64,000 nt of DNA from Glandiceps talaboti (lineage: Eukaryota; Hemichordata; Enteropneusta; Spengelidae): positions 29,880,455 through 29,944,454 of the forward strand of contig NC_135551.1 of assembly GCF_964340395.1 (NCBI RefSeq), written 5' to 3'. The notes beneath the pieces were generated by a model. It made no database searches, was not told the origin of the DNA, and was given only the letters and a program-made list of their open reading frames with translations. The position numbers and the translations under genes were made by a program. This document shows, one piece after another, positions 1 through 14,000 of the stretch. Position 1 is the first letter of the stretch, and every line of letters starts with the position of its first letter.

Positions 1-518
1 ACTTCTCAGTACATTCACTGTTCAGACTCACGCTATGTACTTCGATGGTTCATACATATGTATTAGTAGTTTGAATATATAAATATATTTACATAAATTA
101 AGCATGAGCCACACCTCCAAATTTCACCAATCAACACGGGTTTCGATGACGTCATCTTTGAACGGAAAAAACCCTCTGTCTGTGCGATCATGCATAGACG
201 TAGACGGAACTACTAGGTATAACCACTGCAAAATGCCGTTACAGAAACATATGCTGGGAACACATCAACGAGATTTTAATTTGTATATTTATTACAAAAG
301 AAAGTTACCCGGCTAATTACATTCACCTATCCTTTATTTTAAGCTGCTAGGGTAATAATTTTAACCATTCACAAACTTTGTAGATTTCACACCTGTCTTT
401 TTACTTTGCTCATGATATAGACCGTTATTTAGATACAGTTCACATTCCTAGCCCACCCGTTTTGCTACTTGTGGTAATTTTTCCATCCCTAAAGTTAACC
501 TGGCACAAAGCAAACACA
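1..518. other. Window start, nothing recognised
   Basis: The only open frame (104-316, 70 codons) resembles no family I know. Confidence 0.5.
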
Positions 519-891
519 GGCCAAATAAAAAAGTTGTTTGGTTCCGGTTACTCGACCCCCACCTAGATTTTCACTGTCGACCCTACTTTTTTTTACGTAT
601 TCGAGAAAAATAATAATAAAATCGCGAAAATCGTGAAGTTTCGCAAGAAATAGTGAGTGTGGAAACTGACGTCAACTTAAAAAGACAATATAAAACTATT
701 TTTCCAATCTGTAATGGCTGTACATCTGATAGAAAGAAATAAACAACACAGAGACCATTTGGAAAACAATGGAAAACCTGAACTAGACACTCACACATGA
801 AAAAAAAAATACAATACAATAAAATACAAAACTACCTTCCCCACCTATTTTAAAATTGAATGTAATCGGAACCACCCAATTTTTTTACGCC
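519..891 (+). mobile_element. MITE family A, copy 1
   Basis: Imperfect inverted ends of about 32 bp (left GGCCAAATAAAAAAGTTGTT, right end related to GGCGTAAAAAAATTGGGTGG in complement), both containing TGGTTCCG. The same sequence occurs in opposite orientation at 51143-51454. No coding capacity. Confidence 0.75.
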
Positions 892-1675
892 TAAATATAC
901 AGCTACTCCCCACTGGAACTCACCCCCAAGCCATATCAAAGACATAACGCGTAGAGACAGTTTCATAGCAACTTTAAAAGCTCACCTCAATAATTGGTAG
1001 GAACAATGTATATATTTCTTTAACCTGTATCAATGTTTTTATCAATGTATGTAAGACTTGTAGTTAATGTCATTTCTTTTCGGGGATTTTCTTTCTATAT
1101 ATTGTACACTTACACACTTTTTTGCTTGAATATTTTATCAGGGCCATAGACTCGACTAGTTCAGACTAAACTATTTATGTGGTCCTCAACAGATGCATTA
1201 CCATGATATTTTTTTTATGTGCGCGGGTTTTTTTTTCGTTATTTGCATCTGGCGAATAAAAATTAATTCAATTAAATTTTGGCAATATTCTGACGGACTA
1301 AAATGTTAATTGGAAACGGCCCAAGGTAAATAGAACTGTACCTGCCCGCATCATAACGGAATCCGACGTGTGTATTTCTGAAAGTTCTTCTCTCCTTTTT
1401 TCACAAAGCGTTAGGTTCTCCTTTGAAAATCAACCATCCTTGCCCAATGTTGACCAAGTGGTATTGATAGAGCGTTTTGTACAATTGTGTGTCGTCGTTC
1501 ATCATGGTGAATTGGCCTTGGTCCTTTTTTCAATCTCAAGAGTGTCACTTTTGGACAATAGCATTCGTATTGTACTTTGAATCGGATTATATGGTTCCGA
1601 CCCTATACCGGTAAAAAAATTAATCTCTCCAAATATCACAAAAACGATAAATGTCATCCCCTGCCCTACCCGCAT

Positions 1676-1841
1676 GCATTTGTTTCCCGAGTTATGTCTC
1701 AGAATATTTCTATCAGAATACAATAAAATGTCGATAATATCGTTAATATTGACGTATTTAGCCAACTATATATGAGAGGGGTAAAATTATACACTTGTTT
1801 CTGATAGAAACATTCTGAGACATAACTCGGGAAACAAATGC
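1676..1841. mobile_element. Foldback repeat with 43-base arms
   Basis: Arms at 1676-1718 and 1799-1841 are nearly perfect reverse complements, beginning GCATTTGTTTCCCGAGTTAT, with an 80-base spacer. Typical of a MITE or foldback element. Confidence 0.75.
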
Positions 1842-2329
1842 CTGTGGCCCTACCCCCCAAAAGAACGACAATAACAACAATTTAGAAAACTACCATATTG
1901 ACCATGTCTATGATAGCATTTAGAATGCACTGGGGGCAATTATTTTGCATATCACTGTATATGGCTTTCTGATATTCATGTCCAAGTTCATCACGCCATC
2001 AAAATAAATAATAATGATAAATAATACATTTCAATCGTAAGCTCTTTGGTATGTTGGTTATACGGATGTACAATGGCGCCAATATCGCTCAGGCAACATG
2101 GCCGATGTTTTAATTTGTTGTTTGTCAATATCCACTCAGACTACTACTAAAAGAATAATATGAGATATCCGTGGGTAGAAATTAAATGAGGCGAACAGCC
2201 CCATTAGCTGTTCATGCCACTTTTTCCATAATTTCCTATGATATCTATCATAAACATTTATGGCATTTTGTAACACCATTTACGTGTCTGTACCGTACAT
2301 ATCAAGGTAAGCTTTCAGGCTCGGCACTA

Positions 2330-2665
2330 TAGGCTCTGACATTGACCTTCATCTTCAAGGTCAAGTAGCAAATTCTTCAATAACTTTGGATGTTTTATAT
2401 ACCTACAGACATCATTCAAATGTGTACCTGTACATTGTTATAGGTAAGCTGACCATTTTGACTGACTTTTGTTAGCGGTAACCTAACTGTTATGGCTGAC
2501 TTCTGACCTTGACCTTCATCTTCAAGGTCATATGGCAAATTCTTCAATATCTTTGTGGAAGTTGGCAAAAGAGACTAACAACAGCATATGTATCTGCACA
2601 TTGTTAGAAATAGGAAATTTTTTGACAGACTTCTGACCTTGAATATCATCTTCAAATCTTGCTAA
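2330..2665 (+). repeat. Diverged repeat carrying TCAAGGTCA sites
   Basis: Three related segments contain GACCTTCATCTTCAAGGTCA (near 2344 and 2511) or a decayed form (near 2637), each followed by CAAATTCTTCAATA-type sequence. TCAAGGTCA is an extended nuclear-receptor half-site. Confidence 0.6.
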
Positions 2666-3052
2666 ATCATTATTTTAATTGTCTCTGTACTAATTAGCAC
2701 CAGTCCCTTGAGATATTTATTTGTCTCATAATCTTCAAATGAGGAAAATTAGCTCAACTTTTTTTTTCTCAGTTACTAGTAGTCTCCCAGGTATACGTAT
2801 GCAGTATTCACCAAACTGTTCACAATCACTCACTCAAGTTGCTATTTCACACAAAAGAACACAATTGTGAGTTGTTGATTTTTAGTATTCAAATAAAGAG
2901 TAAAAAAGAACCCAGCAAGTCTATGGAAGGGTATAACTTTCTGATAAACATTGTTGGGTCATTTCATACGCAATACATATAGGGCCTTCATATTCGAACT
3001 CAGAAGACTTGTTTCCCATAGAGTTAACACTGCATTCACCCTGTTTATTTAA

Positions 3053-3053
<1 letters not shown>

Positions 3054-3123
<70 letters not shown>
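3054..3123. repeat. (TTGA)n microsatellite
   Basis: About 17 perfect GATT/TTGA units. The minus-strand frame gives an NQSI peptide repeat that is not a gene. Confidence 0.95.
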
Positions 3124-4463
3124 ATATAAACCATCCAACAGGCATTGCCCAATAACAGAAGGAAGGTTCAGTAATAATGCAGTAGGCCACCGACAACCCT
3201 AAAATCATTGTGATTCCGATTTCAAATATTTGTAGTGATCCCTGTTTTTCAGGATTTTGATTTGGAATGCAAACAAAATATCAACAGTTTAAGACTCTTA
3301 TTATTTCCGACACAATGTTATAGAAAATATCAAACGTATTGTATAAAAATCATAATCCCATTTTTTATGATAAATGTTGTAAACCTAGAAGATCATTTAA
3401 ACTCTACAGATATCCCGTCATTCATTTGTACCAATCCCCAACTGTCCTTTCCAATGATTGAAAAATAGAAAACTATTATTAGATCTCAGATGACGATAAT
3501 GATAGCCTCTGAGAGTTTATCAAATGCCACTCCCAGTAATACATTCACAGGAATAGGGAATTTACATAACAGAGGCAGGAACATGTAAAGAAATTACGGT
3601 TTCATACTCCCTCCTGTTTGTGACAGGTAGCGTGGAACGCACCCCTGTATACACGTGATACGTCACGTGACCGTATCCATATATATTAGACTGAAGGTTA
3701 ATTTCATAATTAAAAAGTTAAAATAATCTTGAAAAACGTGATTTTGTATGTCTCGTCATATTACCTTTGAATATTACAGTGCACTTGTACAAATAAATTT
3801 ATTATCTAATATTTATTGAACATACATATACCCATGTCGGATATGTAGCAAAATGTATTAGAGTGTGTCAACCAATCAAATCACCCATATTATAATTATA
3901 ATATAGGTTAGTAGATACGTGGTATGTACATGGATGTATTGTTGTACGTGTACGTGTTACTATGTATTAGATGGAAATTGACTACATTATAGTTTGTTTT
4001 CCTTTTTTATTGTTTTTCCGTTTGTTTGTTTATTTTAATTGTGTGCATTACCTGCTATAAGTTATACTATCTTTGATTAGTATCACTTGTACTCTTTCTT
4101 TCCATGCACAAGTAGGGCTAGGAATCATCTCCCTGAATTTGACTGTATCCAAAAACAGCTCTTGGTGCATACAAAAATGTCATAAGTGACACTAAAGTTC
4201 AGCTATGTCTATGTATTTCTATTTATTTTTAAATTAATCACTCCCAACAAGCATACATCACATTCCCCAGGGTTTGAGTCTTCATTTATGAAGGAAAACC
4301 ATCCTGCTGTCCGATATAGTATTTACAATAATTTAAAATAAAAATTATGAGTACAATAATATGTTGAAATATTTTAATTATTATTATAATATAAGTTAGT
4401 TGATATATATGGAAGTTACATGTGATCCTCGCAAACAATGTTAATATTTCTTCCGCGACACTG

Positions 4464-4612
4464 GTGCCGTAAAAGAGACCGTAGTTTACTATGTTGACGG
4501 TGTCTTGCCGTAAAAGAGGCCATAGTTTACAATGTTGACGGTGTGTTGCCGTAAAAGAGGCCGTAGTTTACGATGCTGACGGTGTCTTGGACCTTGCCGT
4601 AAAAGAGGCGGT
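4464..4612. repeat. 41-bp tandem repeat, 3-4 units
   Basis: GCCGTAAAAGAGGCC recurs at 4466, 4507, 4548 and 4596, each followed by GTAGTTTAC and TTGACGGTGT. Confidence 0.85.
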
Positions 4613-7600
4613 GATTTATTATGATGGTATATGTATGTATGTTTGTATGATTGTACGTATATTACTGTGTATTATAAATTGACTAGATTGCAAGTAATGA
4701 TTTATTTTATTTTCCATTTTCGTTAAAATATTGTTATTTACAATAGTTCAAACATGTCATACTGAGCAATGATTAGGAGTTTAATATGTTTTAAATATTA
4801 ATTTTCATGGATGCACTAAAAATATTACAACATGAGCCTAGAAAGCGATTAATCAGCACTAGTGCAAATATATTGAATATAATATATATATTAATATATT
4901 GCCTTTCAAAATCAAATTTAAAATAAACAGCTCTGTGTTTTTGTTTCTGTATCAATCAAAGTAATGTATAGACTCACCACACGCGACAATACTTGTGTTG
5001 GAGGCAGTGTAGAGATTGGGGAGTATAACTAATAATATTATAATGTATGGAATATGACGTTTTAAAACTTTATTTTGAAAACCTACCAAGGATTGGGACT
5101 GAGTTACATGGCATCATATTTTTTTTTAAACTTTACTTATACACGTACTTTGAGTCCTCTTTAGCATAGGGACGTGTAATATTTCTTAGTTTTCCTGGTC
5201 TTCGGACTAAATATAACAACCTTTTGACTATATATTCCTACTTGTAAGGAAAAAACATTTCTACTTGTAAAGAGATTGATACATTTGTAGCAGCAGGATT
5301 CGTATGATATTTTCCTAAGAAAAGGGCAATCCAGGGCGGCAATCTAAGCAATAATACGTGCTCTTAAGGTCCAATCAAGACTTTTATAATAACTGGTCAA
5401 AACCTTCTGCATAAGAACCTCAGATGATTAACTCACAGTCACGTGTGTAAACTAATACTCTAAGGATGGTCAAAATAGTCTTTTTCCGATGCAGACACTG
5501 ATGACGGTATTATATTTTTTTTTAGATATTCGTGAGTACCTAATAAGGTCATTATTTTGTATTATATTCGTATGTGCTCTCCTACTGGTGGTGAAGGATG
5601 TATGCCCCTTCCTCCTTCCCATTGGATTTCAACTTGCCTGCCATCCCATAGTCTATCTGCTAGACCTCGGATGTTCTTCAGATAGAATACGACACACGTC
5701 CAAACATCGCTATCGAGGATGGAACATCCAAGCCCTCACTGCGAACTTCGTTCGCTTATAGTATCGAAAGATAGCCCGAACGTCTAGCAGCAAGACTAGC
5801 CATCCCACTGCCCACCCAATATTGTGAATTATTTACCCACTCCTTCACCAGGAAAACGTTTATGCTATCCACTATACCAACAATTCATTTTGATGTACAT
5901 AATGTGCGCCCCTAGCAAAATCAGGACATCCCCGATACAATTCTTCGATTCCTTGTTTGCTTTCCTCCCTCTATACCGATCGAAACAAATTGCCCGCCCA
6001 CTGAAATTATGTGTAAGAACAGCCCTATGCAAGAACAGCTTCGTTGACAGCACCTGTTCATTGTCTATTATCATTGTCACAAAACCACTGACTTTCTTTT
6101 ACAGTATTTACAGTGCCGTCCTGAGGCGCATCGTTGCATCAACAGAACAATAGTCAACATGATCTGACTTGCGATATCAACATTTTGCTGATGACTGAAT
6201 AAACTGAAAGTTCACAATCATGTGTTGCGGGCCTGTAATATACGGCCCTGTAGGATTTTCTCTCACTTGGTAATCCTGGAAATAAGTGAAATTATAGATA
6301 TGTAGAACTAGAAATGTAATACGGTAGAGTGGTTTATTGTATTTGTTCAAATACTAAACGTTTTATATATCATTACGAGGAAATAGGAACTGCCATTATA
6401 GGAACTTAGGTATTACAATAATGTCAATATTTGAATCGATTGTTTTTGAAAGCCGGGTTGAAAGCATTATTAAACACATACTTATTTGAACACAAATCGT
6501 TTCATCACGGCAGTTCATTCATGTGGGTGAAAATTCCAAGGGTTTGAAAACAACTCCTATCAGCGCACGCATCACAATTACATAGCTTTGGAAGAAAGAT
6601 GTTTTAATTGGAGGCGGTAATGTGGGGCGCCACCAACGATACATATTTCAGTCTAGCACTAGTGTCAAAAAGTAGGTTATAAATAAACGAGTCATGAATT
6701 ACATGCATGCTGGTGATCCAAAAATACCTGGGAAAAATACCGCCAATGGCATTGTAGCACAACTGTATTCTTTATGTGATAGTCTCAAATAAACTCAACT
6801 CAAAAGTGTTTCAAAAAGTTCTGACTAGTTTTTAAAGAATGATTATATACACCATAATCCTATCACGCAATTATACTCAACTTCAAATTCAGTTTATGTT
6901 GCTTTGTATTTATTGGTATAGATCACACACACAACTACAGCATTTACATCCACAAATAAATAATTAGACCACTTGCAAGTTTCTCTTGAAAATTTCTGAG
7001 TTAAAATCCAGTGTTTTTAGAATCAAACCTTGAAAATGTATGGTTTTATAGATTTTATTCCCTATCAATTCTAGCTTCTTTTTTTTACACATGTACGTTA
7101 CTCCTTGGTGCTTTTAAATTCATTATCACTATGTACTTGCAGCCAATATCATTCTTAATTCTTTACATTTCTATTCTGCATTGTAAGAAAAAAAACATTA
7201 CTTCTTTGTTAAAAATCTCTCTTTGCTGTCAGCAAGTCATCCATTACCAGATTGAAATACAAAATCACAAATCTCTCATTATAAATTACTATATGCCATA
7301 TAACTAGCACTTTGTAAGTTTCTGGAGTAGCCATATCACATCATTCAAATCACAGCGCCCTCTATCAGCTCTATTTAACAATGTAGTGTTTGGTGAGAGA
7401 TTCCTGGGCATGAAGTGACACTCCTGGATGTAACACTAACATCGAGCTCAATTTTGATTATAAGGATAGGTTTTAACGTATCAGCACACGTAACATGACT
7501 AGTTATGCCAATATTATTCATAAGTTGTGTAAAAATACAAGACCATTTTTCCTCCCCCCTCCATCTATCTATGTATTTATCAAGAAGGGAATGAATTTCA

Positions 7601-8277
7601 CTTTGTCTTTGACTCTACATCATTCTCTTTGTCATGAACTTTTGCATGGAGAAAGCAATTGTCTAACACCAGAGGGCGCTATTTTAAAAAGGTGGTGGTT
7701 ATGTTCATACACCCTATGATCTAATCAAACCATATAGAAACCATTCATAAATTAATATGTATTGCAAAGACTATAAACTAGTTTTATGAAATGCTTGTAG
7801 GAAATACACAATCTTTGAAAATAAAGTCTGCATATCAAAGTTGACCACTTCACCTAGTAAGGTGAACAGAGTAAAGCAAATATGATTTTATCAATTCCAT
7901 AAAACATTGAGTGAAATAATATGATCATGAGCCATACAATTTTAGTTCAAATGTTGAGGGGATTGAGCCCCAGTTCTTTAGTGGATAACCAAGTCCTGTC
8001 CAACTACATACTAAATCTAGCAGAAGTTAACTATGCATTCTTTATGACTATACTATAGATTTAAAACTGAGCATTCATACTTATACTTCAATTTATTTCT
8101 CTGTCAAAAGTGTTTAAGGAGCAACATATTAACAGTACAGACATCTCTGAATTGACCAGAATTTGTAAAATAATACAATCATATGCATGATTAATCTAAA
8201 AGTGAGTGAACATTAGTATGCAAGCACCTATAGTGATTATTCTACTTATTTCTCTCCGAGTCTAAATTAGGTTTTCA

Positions 8278-8706
8278 TAACTACATGAAATCTGTTCCCT
8301 GTGACTACATGAAATCTGCAGATTCCAAATTCTAAGCTGACTTTCTGTAACTACATGAAATCTGCAGATTTCAAATTCTAAGCTGACTTTCTGTGACTAC
8401 ATGAAATCTGCAGATTTCAAATTCTAAGCTGACTTTCTGTGACTACATGAAATCTGCAGATCCCAAATTCTAAGCCGACTTTCTGTGACTACATGAAATC
8501 TGCAGATCCCAAATTCTAAGCCGACTTTCTGTGACTACATGAAATCTGCAGATCCCAAATTCTAAGCTGACTTTCTGTGACTACATGAAATCTGCAGATT
8601 CCAAATTCTAAACTGACTTTCTGTGACTGCATGAAATCTGCAGATTCCAAATTCTAAGCTGACTTTCAGTAAAATCTAACTTTTCGGTGACTACATGAAA
8701 TCTGTC
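8278..8706. repeat. 46-bp tandem repeat, about 9 units
   Basis: GTGACTACATGAAATCTGCA followed by GATTCCAAATTCTAAGCTGA recurs every 46-47 bases with few changes. It contains the palindrome CTGCAG in most units. It lies in the MYO6 3' flank. Confidence 0.92.
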
Positions 8707-10649
8707 TGTAGTAGAATCCAAGCGCCGAATGTAACTAGTACTATAATCATTTGTATGTCATGATTAATTTTAGAAACTCTTCATATATCCCTGAAGGAAT
8801 TTTTGTGAATGGAAAGTAACTTAATTAAACTCAGACCTAGATTTATATTTGGATCACAAATATACATACAATTCTGTCATCTGCATGTAACAATCTTGAC
8901 TTCCATTTATGTTTCCTAGTCTTAGAAAATATATGACATATTCCACAATCTGAAAACAGTCTGACATTTGCTCATTTATGAAAAAGTACCAATATCTTAT
9001 CAAAATACATTCTCAAATCTATCCGTCCCCTGCAATGCCATTTTCAAATTTCGTTTTTATTAATTTCTCTTTTATTCAGTCAAAAATCTTAGGAATGTAT
9101 CATTGTAGCAATATTACAATAACTAATATATTCATGACATGTTGTTCATCGATTTATATATATATATTATGGTATATATTATTTGGTTTTATTTCCATCA
9201 TCCCATACAAACAGAACAAAACAATGTCTACTTGAGGCATATTGCTTGAAAAATCACAATTACTTAATCTAAATTACATATGAGACTTAACTTGGGTACA
9301 AATTTATGGACATGAGCTGAATATGTTTTGTTTGAGTTTATTTTGATTTTTTTTTGAGGGGTTGGTGTTTGCTGCACTTGCAAGGTGTATTCTACTTACT
9401 GAAACCATAGACAGTGGAGGGGACTGTCTATGCTGAAACATATTCCGTTATCACTTCATTGGTCTGAACTTTGTCAATGAAAATATCTAACCTTGGTCAA
9501 CTTTCTCTTAAAGCTGTAGCCAACTCTGTACATATCTGTTATGTATGATGACTTACACTATAAATTGTCAACTTCAACTGTATAAGTGGTTCTTTTCATA
9601 GTCATGTAACATGTAAAGACCATAAAGATCTTTTTTATCTTTTACTTTCATATGCAAAATATCTAGAAATGTTGAAATCTTGTGATTTTTTTGAGACAAT
9701 TTGTTTTCATGCTCCATCCTACTTCCATATCATGTCACATATATGCAAATATAAAAACATTGATACCAAAAATACCATACTATTGCAATTCACATGACAG
9801 TGAAAATTCACTAAAAATACTACTAACTAAATGTCATTGCACACACAAGAAACATAAACTTCTGACAAACAGTGGATAAAGAAAATTCACTTTTTCTTCT
9901 TTTCAAGTACAGCAACCACAACAGGTTTAATATCATTCTCTTTGATCTAAATTCTTGTCATCTTGTACTCTTTCAATTCAAAAGAACCAATTACATTCAT
10001 GATATGTAGCTATTGACCAATCAATACACTTATTCAAATATATGCAAATTGGTGATCATCACCATAGAAACAATAAGAGATAAACAGGCAGAAGCCTGGC
10101 CAGCCATTTTGTTCAATAATTAATGCTGGCACTGATATCTGAAAATGATTAACACACCAAATAAAGAATCTGTTGGTTGAAAACTGTTTTTGAGCAAAAT
10201 ATAGTCAGATTTTATAGAAATAACATTTCTGTTTTATGAATAATTACATTCCTTGGATGTCATTATATCAATACAAGGGTAAAAATTTGCAACATGAGCA
10301 GAAATGAAAAGATTTAATGTCAAAATATCTATCCTCCAATTTACCCTGCTACCTAAATTTAGGTGTAACTATTAGTAATATAATATTGCAGTGATGTCAT
10401 GTGATGTGATCTTAATTTTCTGAGTTTGAATTCAAGGTGTCAAGTTTTGTTTCTAAGACTATTGCCAAATTTATCACATCTTTGCTTTTTATATCAGTAT
10501 TTTGACAAAAATCTTCACATTTATTCATATCTGTAAACTCCTGTAAACAACTGATGTTTTCTAAATTTTACTGTACTATCATTACATTTACACAAATAAA
10601 CAATTTTTAAAACAACGTAAATCAATTATAGGCAGATTGTATTGTTTAA

Positions 10650-10820
10650 CCCTCTCACAGCCATCATTTCAACTAATATCCACATTTTATGAATCATAAC
10701 TTTATTATTTTATATATTTATATATCATTGATAATTTGATCTAGAATTTCAGACAAATTTCAGAAATGTGATCACTTTTGTACTGTAATTTTGGCGGGAA
10801 AATATATGGCAGTGAAAGGG
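10650..10820. mobile_element. piggyBac-like MITE in MYO6 3' UTR
   Basis: A 171-bp insert with terminal inverted repeats CCCTYTCACWGCC (left 10650-10662, right complement at 10808-10820), flanked on both sides by TTAA (10646-10649, 10821-10824). CCC...GGG ends with a TTAA target duplication are the piggyBac hallmark. It is too short to encode a transposase. It begins 15 bases past the MYO6 stop codon. Confidence 0.8.
10701..10706 (-). promoter_or_regulatory. Candidate MYO6 poly(A) signal AATAAA
   Basis: TTTATT on the plus strand reads AATAAA on the gene strand about 134 nt after the stop codon, inside the TTAA-flanked MITE. It is the first canonical hexamer after the stop that I found; another lies near 10520-10525. 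Use is unproven. Confidence 0.4.
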
Positions 10821-10839
10821 TTAAAGTTCAAAGTTCAAA

Positions 10840-11030
10840 TTAAGTTTGCAGTTTTTGTGTAGCATATGTTGGTCTGGCCTGTTTGTTCTTGATGGCCAGT
10901 AGTAAATAGTTTTTACCACCATTCCTCTCCCATTCTTGTTCAAATTCACGCTCAAGAATCTCAGCGCCACGTTTACGAGTCAGTCCAGTTTCATCCAGAC
11001 TCAGCTCACACATCTGCAGATCATCTTTGC
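10840..11030 (-). CDS. MYO6: MYO6 exon 27 (last), residues 1218-1280 and stop
   Basis: Acceptor ACATACAG. Encodes [39 protein letters not shown] and ends [14 protein letters not shown], then TAA at 10842-10840. Human ends ...[16 protein letters not shown], so the C-terminus is complete and two residues shorter. Confidence 0.96.
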
Positions 11031-14000
11031 CTGTATGTAAGAAAGTAACTCAATATATTATCCTCCAAACATTTATCACAACTTTCACTCAGTTTGAATT
11101 ACAAATACTTGTTCTTGTATCATACAACTGGTAACTGTCAATCTCACATTATGTATTATACTGCTTATTTTTGTTAAAATTGATTTCTTGGTGAACATCT
11201 TTTCTTCAAAGAACATCATGAATAGTTCTTTGTTAAAACAGATAAGTGAAAATGTCAGAACAAAAATGAACTACTTGTGGGGTGGGGGTGGTTTCAGGTG
11301 TAGGTACATCTAATTCACCTAATCATTGGGTATAGATTGGTGACTACTACAGCCCTACATCTGCACATTATTACGTTTAGTTTGATAGTTTGATAGTTTT
11401 ATGGGTGGTAAAGTAGCTAAAATTGTGTATTACCAAAACATTTGATTTGGTTTTGTATCAGTGATATTATTTGGGTAGTAGTCATTAGGTAAAATCTAAT
11501 ATATTTTAGTAGAGTACCTACTATAACTTATTGTACTAACTATAGAAATCTAATACAAGTTTGTCCACATTTTTCCCCTCTCCTGTTACCATTTTTTCCC
11601 TGTCCTGCGACCATTTTTCCCAACCTTGGTGAAAATACGACAATCAGATTATATGTATTACAAACCTGAAACAAAGACAGTTATTGATTTTTTTGCTTTG
11701 TTTTTGTTGGTGGTTGTGGTGGTGGTTGTTGTGGTTGTTTAACAAAAATACTGACAAGAAGAGATTTACAAACCTGCAACCAACAAGACAGGTTGTTTTT
11801 CTGGATGGATCTCCATCTGCCTAGCAATCCATGGTCCATCAAAGTGAGCATACCACCAGCCTTTTTTCTTGAACTGTGGATCTTTGTGTTGATCTGATGG
11901 TCTCACAAATGGTACACGGAAAAATCGTTGATCATTGGTTGGCATTGCTGCATTTTGTGCAGCTTTAGGTGGTGATGTTGTGGGTACCGGTATTAGTGGT
12001 GCCTGTGGTGCTGGTATCAATGGTGCCTGCATTTGTTCTTGTTCGTTAGCTGTAAATATACACAAATTTATGAGAATATGGAATACCTTAAAATATCATG
12101 TGACCCCTCTAGAAATGAACCACTGCAATACTAGCCATTATTACATATGTACCAGTGACTACTTGCACCAGTGTACACCATTAGTGGTATTTCCACTGCA
12201 GTGCAATACCAAAAAACATTATAGCATACCTACATGCAAATAATCTGCAAATGAAGGCACAACTGTTCCTATCACATGATCATACAGTAATTTGCTGTTT
12301 TGGATAAATGTATGTAACAATACTAATAATGATGATAATAATATACAGTACATTATTGTCATGTATATTTGTATAATGAAATTTGTAGTGGTTCTGCAAA
12401 AATATTCGAGATAAAATAACATTTCAAACAACAATATTTACAGATTACTAAAACAAAGAATATATTCAGTAAACACTGGACAGTACAACATTATGACTCA
12501 TTTACAATATGAACAGCTGTTGGATAAAAACTGTGTTTGAAATGATTGGTTTTGGTTTTAACAGATCTATAACGTGTACCGGATGGTAACATATCAAACA
12601 ATGGGTGAACTGTGTGATAAATGTCACTGATGATAGACTTTGACTTCCTAGTAGTACGGGCTTTAAAAAGAGACTCTAATGATGGGAGTTCATCACCACT
12701 GGTCTTAGCTGCTGTCCTAAATATTCTATTTAGTTAAAAACAATCTCTTTGATAACAAAACCCTGTTCCACACGACTGCCAGTGTGGCTACTCGAAGGTA
12801 TTTGCACTCATGTTTGTAGTGTTTTCTGCAGCACTTTCACTCACTATGCTCATGAAAGTACAACTGCAAAGACACAGCAAGAACTCATGGAAATACCCAG
12901 AGTACACCACACTTGAACTTGCATGTCAAAGTGTTCTGTCATGCATAGCATAGGGCAAATATTCTACATATATGTTGGCAAAGTAACCAATAATGTTTCC
13001 TGGATTATCAGTCATGGTTCTAGGAATCACATAGATCACATTTGAATTTGAATTTGAATTTGAATTTATTTGGCAATAAAATAAAGTAAAAACATACATT
13101 TAAAAGTATTGCCGAGGATAACACAACAAAGCAATTAAAACTTATTTCCATTGTGGTCCTCGATTTCAAAAATTCAACATGTCGGTAGGTAAAGAACTCT
13201 GGTCACGTGATTGGAGCAAGATTAGTGAAAAATGGAAATGAAACATAAAAACATTGAAATGACTCAATACAACTAGTGTATATACATTACTAACTTTAAC
13301 TGTTGGCAAGCATTTGAGACATTAAGTGGTTTTTGACTGATTTCTTGAACGTACTTTTACACTGAGAATGCCGTATTGGCAGTGGTAAACTGTTCCATAC
13401 TGGTACAGTAAGTTTGAACCAAATCTGAAATATCGTCAAATAATGTCAAAATATTCATGAACACATATTTCTGTATAAAAGACAAACAAAGTAACTAACC
13501 TGATTCGATGACTGACACAGGTGCTCTCTGCTCTGCTGTTTCATTTCTCACATTACGTTTCTTGTTTTTCACTTTCCAGGCATGGTAAACTTTAAGACGA
13601 CGGTGAAATTCTTCTCGGCATGCTTCTAGTAAGTCAATGTCTGGAAAATATCAAACAAGATGAATGAAACCTGTTTGTTCCTAAAATCTGTGACATTCAG
13701 ATGAGATAGATATGTGGGTTGTTGTCAGTGGCCGATTAGTTAGACCACTACCCTCTTACTAGTGTATTCAGGGTGTGATTAAATTTGCCATGCTGTATGT
13801 AAGAAGAGTGTCATTAACTTCGACTCCACCAAACTAAATCCACCCACATGTGACTTCTCGGGAGACAAGTTTATCCAAATCTTAAATCCAGCATAAACAA
13901 AATGTATATTTTTATTATCATCATTATTAGGAAGAAATAAATAAAGCAAGTTATATTATGAAAAATAACTCCAATATTCCAGTCTATGGACTTTTGATAC

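Larger units (their letters stand above)
892..10645. other. 3' flank of MYO6, no supportable gene
   Basis: Apart from the repeats listed separately, this stretch is AT-rich with many stops in all frames. Short ORFs (for example 5824-6153, 109 codons) show no motif or codon pattern I recognise. 5560-6240 is visibly more GC-rich than its surroundings but unexplained. Confidence 0.6.

Noticed and set aside
480-640. tRNA gene suggested by GGTTCC near 540
   Set aside because: The sequence is the end of the family A inverted repeat and does not fold as a cloverleaf.
5824-6153. 109-codon plus-strand ORF
   Set aside because: No recognisable domain, no codon pattern, and an overlapping minus-strand ORF of similar quality; kept only as an unexplained island.
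8278-8706. CRISPR-like array (46-bp units)
   Set aside because: Units are contiguous with no unique spacers, and the DNA is an animal genome; simple tandem repeat.
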